DNA from: Zygnema cylindricum
Taxonomy: Eukaryota; Streptophyta; Zygnematophyceae; Zygnematales; Zygnemataceae
Direction: 5' to 3'
DNA length: 50,261 nt
NCBI GenBank assembly: GCA_037447655.1
Contig: JBBHKE010003585.1
Span: 145,871-196,131 of the forward strand
A program made the translations under genes and the position numbers. Under the pieces are notes generated by a model that had not been told where the DNA came from, did not search any database, and worked only from the letters and a program-made list of their open reading frames with translations. Shown one piece after another: positions 10,790-21,578 of the stretch (position 1 is the first letter of the stretch; each line of letters opens with the position of its first letter).

Positions 10790-11690
10790 GTAAGTCTAAT
10801 AATCCTTTTCCCCCTATCTCTTTCCGTTTGATCTCCATCTTCCCTCACAAAATCCTCAAACTAGTTAGAAGTATGCTCTCCACCATTGTCACTCCTTACT
10901 CTCTTGATTGGAGTTTCATCGAGTTTTTCACTCCATGCTTTATATTGTTTAAAACATTCCTGAGCCTCTGACTTATTTCTCAAAAAATACACCCTGGAAT
11001 ACCGAGACCAATCATCAGTGATAGTCACCATAAACCTCTTCCCCCCCGGTGAGGGCACTTTAGCCGGTCCCCAAATATCTGTGTGTACTAAATCTATAAT
11101 TTTTTCTCCCTTATAAGTGGTTGTTTTGGGAAAGGGTAATCTGTGTGCTTTACCTTGAGCACATCCACTACAATCATTTATATTATCACTCTCACTGAAC
11201 TAAATCCCTTCCACCACTCCCATCTTTTTCATCTCTCTTAACTTATCTAGATTCACATTCCCAAGCCTCTTATGCCACATCATAATATCATGAATACCAG
11301 CATAATAAAGTTTCTTTGTTTCATTACTTAAAATCAGCCTAAACATCCTTTGGCTACCTTTCTCAGCAATGAAATAGACCTATTCCTCAAAACTAGCAGT
11401 AAAACTCTTTCCCTAGTGCTAGTAAAAAAACCCTTATCATCTGATACAGATGTAGAGATGAGGTTTTTGTTTAGCTCCGGGATAAACAATACATCAAAGA
11501 ATGTTACTATAGATGTCTTTCCTTCTACTAACACTTTCTGATCTACCAATCCTACAAGAGTAGTAGTGACTATCCTCCCATCCACGTGCTCTATCTCTAA
11601 GGTGGGAATCTCTCTTATCTTAGTGAACAGGTGCTTATCCTTACACATGTGCATGGAGGCACCTGAATCTATAATCTAGCCTGTTTCACC
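10790..11690 (-). pseudogene. Copia-3 protease and integrase remnant
   Basis: On the minus strand, 11,654-11,334 encodes the region after the protease site (HVDGRIVTT, VLFIPELNKNLISTS). About 11,300-11,140 holds the zinc domain (LWHKRLG.., CSGCAQGKAHRLPFPK). 11,058-10,861 holds the integrase start (MVTITDDWSRYSRVYF, RSDNGGEHTSN) with the first two catalytic Asp residues. A stop follows, then a deletion to RT at about 10,820. Confidence 0.88.
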
Positions 11691-11692
11691 TT

Positions 11693-12803
11693 TCAATCCA
11701 CCGTAAGCACATTTCTACCTTCGCAAAATTTCGACCTCGTTTTTCGCCTCCAACTCCTTATCCAATAGGAGCTCATCGTCCTCGTCCTCCGATTCTGCCT
11801 CATACACATGTGTAACAAGGGCCTTTTTCTTTCCTCTCGCGGTTCCACTGGCCCCTCCTTTAACCAAAGTTCGGTTAGCTTAGTGCACTCCGCCATATAG
11901 TGCCCCGGTTTCTTACAAAAATGACATAAACATTTGGGAGCCCTTGGTCCGAACTCGTCGGTCTGATTTTTCTGCTCCCTCCCCCCATAATTTCCGACTG
12001 GTCTTCGGGAATCCTTGTTCCTCCAATCGGTCGCAGCTGCCAAGGCTTGCCCACTCTTTCTTCCCCTTCGGATCTCAATCGTATTCTCCCGAACAAGAAT
12101 CATCCCTACCACTGAGTTCCATATCCACCTTGAGTCCGGCAAGTCCTCCACACTGTTGACTATGTTCTCGAACTCATCGAGTAACTTCATCAGTAAACAA
12201 TTAACCTTTTCTTTTTAAATAAAATCTTTTCCTACACTCTCTAGTTCCATGAAGAGTGTAGCAAGCTCATTGCAAAAATCCAACATCTTCCCCCCTTTGT
12301 ATACATATTCCTTAACTTTTTGATCAACCAACTGTTGTTGCTGAATCGTACCACTTCGGTACATCTCTATGAGAGCCATCCACAGATCGGATGCCCTTTC
12401 TTCCTGCAAATGATGACATGCAAGTCCTTGAGTAAGATGGCGTAGGATGAAGTGCTTTGCCGATATATTGTTGAAGTCCTAGGTTTCAGCATCATTCTCC
12501 TCATTCTTCGCAATTGGTGACATGAATGTTGAACCAGTTGCTATTTGTGTGGTCGTCTCCTTCTTTGCTCCTTTGTCCACCACCTCTCCTTCCTTTGTCT
12601 CCTCCGTTGAAGATGGACTTGCTTTCTTTGTGAACGTGCTTCCTTCAAACCGTGGAGGGATTCCAAGACTTGATGGACGCCCCAGTCGTCCACTCCCTAT
12701 CCCCCAAAACCTTTTATCGCATAGAGCTCCTATCATCATACTTTCCCAGTATATGAAGCCAATTCCATTAAATATGGGTACCCTAGAGGGTGGGCCCAAA
12801 ACC
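11693..12803 (-). pseudogene. Copia-3 gag
   Basis: Minus strand: the Gag N-terminus (VPIFNG..YWESM, about 12,780-12,740), an acidic linker, then FILRHLTQ, DLWMALIEMYRSGTIQQQQLVDQKV and YKGGKMLDFCNELATL (12,409-12,215), then a zinc knuckle CHFCKKPGHYMAEC (about 11,880-11,930) of exact CX2CX4HX4C form. The frame is broken near 12,480 and 12,210. The first codons (MEASEFQ) lie inside the LTR. Confidence 0.88.
12792..12803 (-). promoter_or_regulatory. Copia-3 primer-binding site
   Basis: The minus strand reads GGTTTTGGGCCC directly after the LTR end (..GAGTTTCA). It matches the half-tRNA-iMet site of the other copia copies except for T instead of A in the base opposite the anticodon U. Confidence 0.6.
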
Positions 12804-13865
12804 TGAAACTCTGAGGCCTCCATAAGTCCTCAGAGCGGACAGCTTCCAAGAAGCCTCTAGGATAACCCTGACCCCTTTGTGTTTCAGCAAGAATTATCGT
12901 CACCGTGGCAAACAAAAAACTCTGACCACCTTAACCCCTGTGAAGGAAAGACTCCCCTGAGTCGATAGCAAAAAGAATCTCTGAATTTGCTCCCCTAAGC
13001 ACTAAGTTATGGAGGGTCAACGTTGACCTTTTGTACAGAAGCTCATTGGAAGAGAGGGTCCTATCTACCAATTTTTCCTAAGTCCTATCTCTCTCACAAA
13101 CTCTATCTACTGATGTACACACCAATTATATTACTCCTGCGTACACAAAAGTACAGCAGCCGGTGTACTTTCTGTACGAATACTGTACGACTTGTCCGAA
13201 ATGTTGACACGTGATATATTTGGATTCGCTCCTTTAATCCATGGAGATATCGCGATCCAATGTCTTTCTGCCACGTGTCATCTGATGTGGCGATGACCAC
13301 AAACCGCTGAAATCCTCTTCCGCGATCTCGACATTCATTCCGGTCGTCCGATTAAATGCATATTTAATCGTAGCCGTAGTAAATACCTGCGCGGTATTCG
13401 TTTCGCCATCGAAACAAATGCGCGGTGTTTATTCCTTGTCCGTACCTTTAATCCGTACTTTTACATAACTCGATTTATGTATCCCGTACGCATTTGTAGT
13501 TAAATGATTTATCCAACGTAATTGTATATAAATAATTATCAAACCCTGTACTTTGTATCGTTGGATTTAGACTTAACGGTTAGAACTACAGACTACCGGC
13601 TATCTATCATTCCGTAGGTACCAGGATCAAATCCTGGTTCTGACGCCAATCCTTTTAGTAAATAAATCGGTAAATAAACTAATCTATTCCCAGTAAATCT
13701 CTAGATAGCCTAGGCAGCCATGGCTCTAGTTTCCACTCCAACTTCTTAGTGACTGCGACAAGTGTGGGAGTTGGAGAGAGAAGTTAGAGAAAGACTGCCT
13801 CGGCTTCTTTCTGTATTTTAATTTAGACCTAGAAAATACTTAAAAATGAACCATTAATTTCTACA
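12804..13865 (-). repeat. Copia-3 5' LTR
   Basis: Minus strand: starts TGTAGAAATTAATGG at 13,865 and ends GAGTTTCA at 12,804, giving TG..CA over 1,062 bp. It shares the layout of the copia-1 LTRs, including a tRNA-like block whose T-arm hairpin CCAGG-ATCAAAT-CCTGG (13,621-13,637) reads on the strand antisense to the LTR. Confidence 0.8.
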
Positions 13866-14295
13866 AGGGATAGGTAGGCAACCATGGCTATCTCAGGCAG
13901 AGAAGGAGACAGGCATAAGGAGTAGGAGACATAGCCTTTTGCAAAATATGGGGCCAAGGATAAGATTTGAACCTACGACCTATTGGATAAATGTCGTACG
14001 CCTTTGCTGTTTGCTTTATCCGGTTATGTCTTGCTGAATCGATGCAAGTATTGAGTTTGGTTTATATCTAACATAAAACACGGCGGCGTACTCCATTTAA
14101 CATATTACGGGACGAATTGAACATAGAACGTTTAGGATCGCACGAAATAAGGTACTGCACGAAATAATTGAAACAACATCAAATTTCAATGGACGAAATT
14201 AAATGTTGTTCACGATCGACGGCTCGCAGAGGAGCAAAAATTACAGCGAAGACATTTGGCGGTATGAAAGCAAATGTCGTCGGACGACACGTGGC
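13866..14295 (+). repeat. Fragment of a copia-1-type LTR
   Basis: The sequence matches the middle of the 797-1,790 LTR: GGNAACCATGGNT, then a T-arm-like GATTTGAACC, then CTTTATCCG, ACGGGACGAATTGAACATAGAAC and GCACGAAATAA. Both ends are missing. The left end abuts the copia-3 LTR and the right end abuts the solo LTR at 14,296. Confidence 0.65.
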
Positions 14296-15449
14296 TGTTG
14301 TCTATAGCCTATTTCAGCCATGGATTACTCACGGAAGACACCCACAGACTACCTCAAAACAGCTATGTTTCAGACAACATAGATTACTCCAAAATAACCA
14401 AAAGCAGCTGAAACTGCACCAGTATGCAGTATATCCTAAACACTGTGACCTCTCATAGTTACAGCCAAATCCACCAAGGGATCCACAAGTTATGAGCTCC
14501 AGAGTTTCCTAAAAACAGCTGACAGCTTATCAAACTAACCAATTAAGTCTCTCACTGAATTCTACAGAAACATCAGAAAATAATGAAACTACACAACCAT
14601 ATAGTTTCTATATCCTAGAACATACACACAAAGTTTCATATCCAGATATCAATGAGAGTGATCACACTGACAGGTCAAAGATGCAGAAAAACAGTCTGCC
14701 ATTACTTTGATAAATTCAGCTGATAATCAAAAGTAATCTAAGTCCTACAAGTTATACTTACTCTATTGATTCCTACACTAATCCTAGAGCTACACTTGTC
14801 ACTAATTTAAGAGTGAAATACTACTTTATAATGCGCTAAACTACAAACAGATGTTTCTCAAGTATTTACAAATATTCGTCCGTACAAAAAGTGTTACCGA
14901 TGCTTAGTCAGCATCAGTCATATAAGTCCAGATGACCTTGGTCGTACAGTGCGAAACTCTTGAGTATGTGTCGATGATAAGGTAAACGACACGTCGTGCT
15001 TAAGTGTGGTCCCCGCGTGAATCACGTCCTTAAAATAGTGTGAACCTCCAAATATATCGGCGACCGCCGTCCGTACTTCAAATGTACCATGAACCATTTT
15101 GTCGAAGTCCAATCGTGCCATTACATCGTGTCCCTACCAAGACTTCGTCCTTTACCATAAATGCCGGTAACTGATTTATTATGTTACAAATCACACACTT
15201 TGTAATGTTTCACCCCAGATCGCTTTGCGATCTGCCGTCCATTTCAAATTCTTGTTAGCACCACTCAATCTGACCTTCACGTCACTTTAATATTATCCGT
15301 ACAATTACTCCCGCAATCCGCATATCCATTCAAACCTCCACGTTAAAAAAAGTTAGTTCTTACGCATTAAAACTCGTGTCGAGTACGCATGAAACATCGT
15401 GTGCGCACAAAATGTAACGTACGCACGAAACTATCTTTTCAAAACAACA
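14296..15449 (-). repeat. Solo LTR of the copia-N family
   Basis: This 1,154-bp segment runs TGTTGTCTATAGCC..AAAACAACA on the plus strand and is the reverse complement of a diverged copy of the 42,335-43,318 LTR, including the Gag start region (CCATGGCTGAAATAGGCTAT). The flanks differ (GTGGC left, CTAAC right), so there is no target duplication: left is LTR sequence, right is gypsy. This looks like a recombination junction and not a simple insertion. Confidence 0.8.
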
Positions 15450-16390
15450 CTAACATGTTTACATGAATTGTATGCAAATTCCATTAATGGCAGTTTAGAT
15501 TCCCATGTGTTCTGAACTCCACTGCGAACAATCATAAGCTTTTCCTCCAGTGTACGGTTAATCCTTTATGTCAGTTCATCTGTCTAAGGATGATAAGAGA
15601 TACTCATTTTTAATTCAGTGCCTAAATTTTGCTGCAATTCTTTCCAAAATGCAGAACGTAAATTAAAAAACCATATCACTGACTATAAACAGAGGAACTC
15701 AATGATGTCTGACCACATTGTCAAAATATAACTTTGCAATATCCACAACTGAATGAGTAGTTTTGCAAGGGATAAAGATTGCCATTTTACTGAACCTATC
15801 GACTACAACCATGATACAGTCATTTTTTCTTGATGTAGCTGGCAATGTGACAATAAAATCCATACTGACTGAGTCGAATGGTCATTCGAGGATATCAAAT
15901 GGTATTAAGCGACCTCTATGTTTTTTTGTTACTAGATTTACTCTGTTGGCAAAAGACACAACTTTCCAAGTGTTTTGACACCTTCTTTGCCATCTCGGGC
16001 CAAAACAACCTATTGTGCAACCGACTAAGAGTTTTATAACCACCCAGATGTCCTAAATGCTCATGGGCTTCTTGTAATAGTTGTTTTGTTAGGTTTCTCA
16101 CTTCAAGAATGCATAATTTATCCCTTGTTCGCAAATACAAAAAACCATCTTCTATTCTAAAGTTTTTGACATGCCTCTCATTCAATGGGTCAAAATTCCC
16201 TCCCAAAATATTATTGCAAATCACAGCAAAAAAATGATCTTTATCATAACCATTACTAACACTATTTAAAATCAAATTATCTAGAACCAGCACACTTATT
16301 TCAAAACATCTACTTAAAGGATATGCGACTACATTTTTCTTTCCGAGAATATGTTTGACATTCAATTTGAAATATGCCAATTTTAGTATC
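15450..16390 (-). pseudogene. Gypsy-1 integrase
   Basis: The minus-strand frame 16,380-15,916 carries the HHCC zinc domain: HEHLGHLGGYKTL, then LFWPEMAKKVSKHLESCVFCQQSK. Downstream (to 15,450) the core is only recognisable by nucleotide similarity to gypsy-2, where the DRDSKF and HPQTDGHTER motifs survive. It is truncated by the solo LTR. Confidence 0.85.
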
Positions 16391-17460
16391 CACCTAACCT
16401 TGAGAGTGCCTTATTATCATAATGAACTGTAAATTTTTATTATGCAAATAACAACGTTGTTTCACCAATGCATGAACTATTGCGAGTAATTTTTTTTCTT
16501 GTGCTAGATAGTTCATTTTGCATCATTGAATTTCCTAGACACAAAAGCAATAGGGTGAAAATGTTTGGTGACTTTTTGACTTATGACTGCAGTTAGACAT
16601 TTATCCGATGCATCAGTAGAGATCAAAAATTCAAATTCCCTAGCAGGATCAAGATACACCAGTTTAGGGGCAGGGGTCAACTTCCGTTTTAGTCCATCGA
16701 AAGCTCTCTCGTAATTTGTTTCCCACACAAACATCTCCTTCTTCGAAGAAAATCCGTCAAAGGTGCGGCGATCATACTGAAGTTGCTGATAAATTCCCTG
16801 TAATAAGTGGCCTATCCCAAAAATGATCTAACTTCTGTGACATTAGTGGGTTGCTTCCAATTTGGATTGCACTTATTTTGGATGGATCTGTTTGAACACC
16901 CTCCCCACTAACTATATGTCCCAAAAGTAATTGTTCACTTTTAATGAAACTAGATTTTGACAATTTTCGATATAGTTTTCCTTCCCTTAACCTTTCCAAC
17001 ACTTTCGTTAAATAAATTGCATGTTGTTCTTTAGATTCGCTGTAAATGAGAATATCATCTATAAACACCTGAACAAACTCAACTATATAATCTGAAAAGG
17101 TTTGGTTTATTAATCTTTGATAAGTAGGCGGTGCATTTGTCAAACCAAATGGCATCACTATCCATTCAAAATGACCGACTCTAGTTCTGAACGCAGTTTT
17201 TGTCAACATCTTCAGTTCTTATTGGCACTTGATTAAAGCCACTACGGAGATCAATCAAAGAAAATAATTTATCTTTTTTCAAACGATCTATCAAATCAGA
17301 AAATAAGGGTAACGGATACTTATCCTTCACCGTAATATTGTTTAGACTACGATAGTCGACACACATTCTCAACGTTCCGTCCTTCTTTTTGACGAAGAGA
17401 ACAGGTGCTCCGTACGGTGATTTTTTGGGCTGAAAATGTCATTTCCCCAGAAGCTCTTTG
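16391..17460 (-). pseudogene. Gypsy-1 reverse transcriptase and RNase H
   Basis: Minus strand: [34 protein letters not shown] (17,372-17,190), a frameshift near 17,195, then [29 protein letters not shown] and the catalytic FIDDILIYS (about 17,040-17,070) followed by GHIVSGEGVQTDPSKI (to about 16,850). RNase H starts in 16,734-16,513 (STDASDKCLTAVISQ..HPIAFVSRKF). All are classic Ty3/gypsy motifs, in separate frames. Confidence 0.92.
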
Positions 17461-18720
17461 ATCTGTTTTTTAACTTCTTCGCTGAAAGAAACTATGCTTC
17501 TAAATTCTTGTGACAGGAGGATTACGTCCAAGTTCAAGGTTAATAACATGTTTCACATCTTGGGAAGGTGGCCTCCCTTAGGGTAAGTCACTTAGGAAAA
17601 CATCTCTAAATTCAAAAATCAAATCTTTAACAACAACAACAAATGTATTAATTTCAGTTACAAAATCAGATTTTGTTTTTCAAGATGTTTAGTCGTGTTT
17701 GATTTAGAAATAACATCAATGTTATTGTTTTCTCCTCCCCTTTCATCGATAACTGCCTCTGTTACTAATAACAAGAAAGCATGATTTGTTTTATCTTTTA
17801 AATGCTTTTTAAATTGTTTAGCAGAAATAAAACCTTCCACTCCCAATTTGGTTATGTTATTGATATGATTCCTATGCAATTTTTTTAAACGTAATGCTTG
17901 CAGAACCTTCTAGCCGTTGTCAAACTTCACTCTCAAGGTGTTAGTTTCCCCATTAATTTGAGGGTTATGTTCTGTTAGCCAGTGCTTTCCTAGTATTAGC
18001 TCCTCATTACCCAAATTCATGATTCCACACACAACTTTTATTTTATGCCCTTGGATATCAACTTATATTGTGTCACTTTGTAAATCTAATGTGGACTTAT
18101 TACCATTTGCCACTTAAATATGCAAAGGTTTTTCCCTTATAACTGTAGAAATTTTATTTTCGTCTACAAACTTATGTGAAATAAAATTATGTGTAGCGAC
18201 TGAATCTACCATAATTCTCAATGGTTTCCCTTCCACTAAAGACTCGAATCTAATCAAACTGTGTCTGGTGTCATCGTTACTTAACTGTCATAACATAGGT
18301 CTGTTGTTAAGAGTTTCATCTGAAAGATTGTTTAAACTATGGAGTGTAGTTAGCATCATAATAAATTCAGCTATCCTAGCCTTTCCATTCATTAGCTTGC
18401 CCTCAAAAGTTAACTCCTTAACTTTTGGATCTGGTCGACTCAACTGAGGACTTTCAGCTAATCCTTTCCGTTTCTCACCTCTTTGGCTTCCTGCTCAGCT
18501 AGGTATAACGCAATTTGTTCTTGAAGACCTTTATTGACATCAACAGTTTTAAGAGATTCGTAATCTGTACTGTCCTTAGCGTAATGATCAAGACCTCCGC
18601 ATTTAAAACAAGTGACTTTCATTTTCGGTTTTGTGCATTCTCTGCTAAAATATCCCTCCTCTCCATAATTATAACAACCAATCTTCTTCAGTTGTGCACA
18701 CTCAAATGCCCTATGACCCT
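17461..18720 (-). pseudogene. Gypsy-1 protease and nucleocapsid region
   Basis: On the minus strand near 18,200 VDSVATHNFISHKFV is a retropepsin site in which the DSG glycine has become Val, so the protease would be dead. The C-terminal part is readable through LGNEELILGKHWL. Near 18,590-18,680 are CCHC-like zinc-knuckle remnants. Stops break the frame repeatedly. Confidence 0.75.
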
Positions 18721-18961
18721 TTTTCTAAAAAATAATGCATTTGGGTATGGTAGGATTAGGTTTTTGAGCATTAATGCTCGGTTTCGGACTCTTAATGTAC
18801 CCCCCTCTGATGTGAAATTTATTTCTTGCATTAACACTTTGTCCACCCTTCTGATTTCCCGTTAAGATATTTTGCCTATTCGCAAGACTTGTATTCAGAC
18901 CCTGTTCCTCGAATTCCTCTTCACCCTACTCTGATACTTGATGGAAATTTCCCCTGAGTGG

Positions 18962-19775
18962 TCAAGTTTCACGATTATACCCCAACTGATCCTCCAATTC
19001 AAATGCTCTATCCTGTAGTTTTTTCAAATGATTAATTTTTTGATGTTTCAGTTCAGATTTCAGTATTGGATTCAGATAATTCAAGAAATGCAACTTGGTC
19101 ATTTCATTAGTTAAACCTATGACAAGAATGCTAGATGAGTCAAATTCCACACTATAATATTTCACTGATCGAGTCTGATTACACTTCGGCCACTTTTCTT
19201 CAATTCTGGATTTATAAGTGACAGACAAGAAACGCGATTTGATCGCGGTCTTAAAAGCTTCCCAATCAGCATTATCAAGAATCAAATTAGACCTCCTCTG
19301 AGTGTAATACCAAATTTGAGCATCACCTTTCAGACAGCTAACAGCAAAAAAAATGTAATCATCACGATCACAATTTCTAGATTCCAAATAATACTCGATA
19401 TGAAAAATCCAAGCATCTAACTCATTAATCTTTTTACCATCAAAGAATGGTGCCTCACTAATAAACAACTTCATATCTCTTATATTCTTAGGTCTATCGT
19501 GATCACCCTCCCTAAAATTGACATTTCTCTTCCCAGTCTCACCCATTTGGTCATTAACATCATTTTTTGTGTGAATTAAACTAATTAGCTCATCCAATTT
19601 CTGATTTGAAACATTTCAATTTTCCTTAACATCGTTCAATTCACTTTTCAACTATGAAATGATTTTATCCACAGCAACAAGATGATTGTTAAATATTTTG
19701 ACCAATTTCACACTACGCTTCTTCAACACATTCAAGGCATTTTCCATTTCACGTTTCTATGCAGAATTTGCCATT
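18962..19775 (-). pseudogene. Gypsy-1 gag
   Basis: The minus-strand reading starts at an ATG near 19,773 (MANSA) and, after a few stops, stays open from 19,597 to 18,962. It contains the retrotransposon_gag core: LDAWIFHIEYYL, DYIFFAVSCLKGDAQIWYYTQ, WEAFKTAIKSRF, with the capsid-like helices expected for Ty3/gypsy Gag. Confidence 0.85.
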
Positions 19776-20555
19776 ATCACACAATGAAATTAAGCAAAAA
19801 GAAAGATATAATATAATTTCCTAAAGAAATTTGTTGCACATTTGAAGTCCTCAGATTGCTCCAATCCAAGACTTCTTCTCCTTAACAAATCCTTTGAAAA
19901 AGATCAAAATCTGAGAAACTAATAAAACATTAAATGTAAATCATTACAAATTCAATTAATCAATTTCCCAAATATTGATGCAAAAAGGTAAGAATTTCCC
20001 CACAAATTTTGCAACAGCTAAATTGAAAGCTCTCAAAGGTAAAATTCAAGCACAAATTTTGCAACAACAAAATTCAAAGCAATAAAAGGTAACAATTTAG
20101 GGTTTGAAAAGTTTTAAGTCATTTTTCGACTACTTTGCTCTTGAAGGGGTAAAGTGCTCCACTTTATTTTTCCTCCATTATGAGATTTCCCATTTCCTGC
20201 TACATCTCGATCTTTTACCCTCTAATCCTCACATCCTCACCCTTCATGTCTTCAAGCCCTCCCTTTACACATGAATCATTGCTACGAGAAGGCAAGTTTG
20301 TTTGGCCTCTAGGTAATTGGAGTGAGCTTCACCAGTGGCTACACTATCCACCCCACATGAGTCCTTAGGACCTAAGCAGTCCCCACATCTAACCAGCGGC
20401 CGCTAACATTGTAGTCACCTAGTTTCCCTCCAATCACCTACCACTTCACATTGTGGTTTCACCGACACTGATCAGAGCACCCTCACCGGTCACAGCAGTC
20501 GATTTTCGGGTGAGCAAACTTCTCCTTGGTTTCTAACCAAAGCTTTGAAATCATA
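19776..20555 (-). other. Gypsy-1 5' leader (no gene)
   Basis: About 780 bp between the LTR and the gag start. Short direct repeats of the type GCAAAATTTGTG..TTGAATTTT..CC occur at 19,970-20,090. I could not assign a primer-binding site; the first bases inside the LTR do not start TGG on the minus strand. Nothing else is supported here. Confidence 0.5.
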
Positions 20556-21164
20556 TGTAATAGGATCTCCTACCTCTTAGAAAATCCCATTACTACAACC
20601 AATTTCAACCACACATTCCACACATTGGAAAATACACATCCTTATTGGAAAGCACTTATATAACGATAAACTTTTAATTAGAAGAAGCTTTTGTCCACAT
20701 AACATTAGCTTGGTCTCTTGCCCTCGTGGCTCACCCCTTCGTTTAAAGTGTTTTTCAGTACTCTCCACTCTCAATAATTCTATCTTTTAATTGCTAAAAC
20801 ACTACACCGCCAATCGTTATTAGCGTAGTGTACGCTCATTCCGTCCCGCTTTTTTTTTATTCTCAAATAGCGTAGCTTATTTTATTTTATTTTTGTACGC
20901 CATTTAAGGTCATTTTCCAAGTACCGTACAAAACGAAAACACATTGTTGTTTAAATAGTGTGGTGTACGGTACGTATCAGACTGTACAAAATTGTACATT
21001 TTTAAGTGAAAAGGTATGATAAATGAGTTTTAGTAACGGGGAACGCATGAGAATATGGGCTCAAATAAGGGGATAAAATTGGGTTGTCAAATAACACGTT
21101 CGCACATATTCGTGCAAGAACCATGTTTCTGTTGTCTTTTTTGGAAAGCTTTCAGTCTCAGAGC

Positions 21165-21335
21165 AGCGCAGCTGCTTTACAGACAAAGCAGCGCAGCTGC
21201 TATACAGACAGAGCAGCGCAACTGCTATACAACAGAGCAGCGCAGCTGCTATACAGCAGCGCAGCTGCTATACAGCAGAGTAGCTGCTATACAGCAGAGC
21301 AACGCAGCAGCAGAGCAGCGCAGCAGCGAAGCTAC
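21165..21335 (+). repeat. GCAGCTGC minisatellite in the solo LTR
   Basis: Six to seven imperfect copies of a unit of about 17-27 bp built on AGCGCAGCTGCTATACAG. Each full unit contains the self-complementary GCAGCTGC. Unit length varies, typical of slippage. Confidence 0.85.
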
Positions 21336-21458
21336 AACACAGACAGGACAAGGCAACCACGATTATATTTGATATGGTCCGTACGGACAACGCAACGTCT
21401 GATATTCTTAATGTGATTCTGTACTGGATAGAGCAACTGCGATAGATACGATTCTAGT

Positions 21459-21578
21459 CAACTTAGTGGGAACTCAATGGTAACTTAGTGGGTAGCTCAG
21501 TGGTAGCTCAATGGTAGCTTAGTGGTAGCTCAGTGGTAGCTCAGTGGTAGCTCAGTGGTAGCTTAGTATTAGCTTGGC
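21459..21578 (+). repeat. Tandem GTAGCTCAGTGG array
   Basis: About nine copies of a 12-bp unit, GTAGCTCAGTGG with variants CTTAG and CTCAA. The core TAGCTCAGTGG fits the Pol III A-box consensus of tRNA D-arms. A shorter, diverged form (GTAGCTTAGTAGTTGCTTAG) lies in the copia-N LTRs (about 42,711 and 46,155). Confidence 0.85.

Larger units (their letters stand above)
10771..13865 (-). mobile_element. Copia-3: truncated minus-strand Ty1/copia element
   Basis: The 5' LTR is complete (12,804-13,865) and is followed on the minus strand by a primer-binding site, gag, protease and an integrase start. Near 10,820 the integrase frame (FEDFVREDG) joins directly to RT sequence (DRGKRIIRLT) homologous to copia-1 at about 8,845-8,880, so most of integrase, RT and RNase H are deleted. 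The 3' LTR is absent. The copy abuts the copia-1 LTR at about 10,770. Confidence 0.85.

Noticed and set aside
13555-13650. A genuine tRNA gene in the copia-3 LTR
   Set aside because: The T-arm is good and a D-arm-like stretch is present, but the presumed 5' acceptor strand does not pair with TTCTGAC and no normal anticodon stem is seen. It is kept as a tRNA-like finding.
21055-21416. Gln/Ala/Ser-rich frames of about 105-110 codons
   Set aside because: They run through the GCAGCTGC minisatellite in a solo LTR and start in transposon sequence.
21459-21578. CRISPR-like regular repeat array
   Set aside because: The 12-bp units are contiguous with no spacers, in a eukaryotic LTR.
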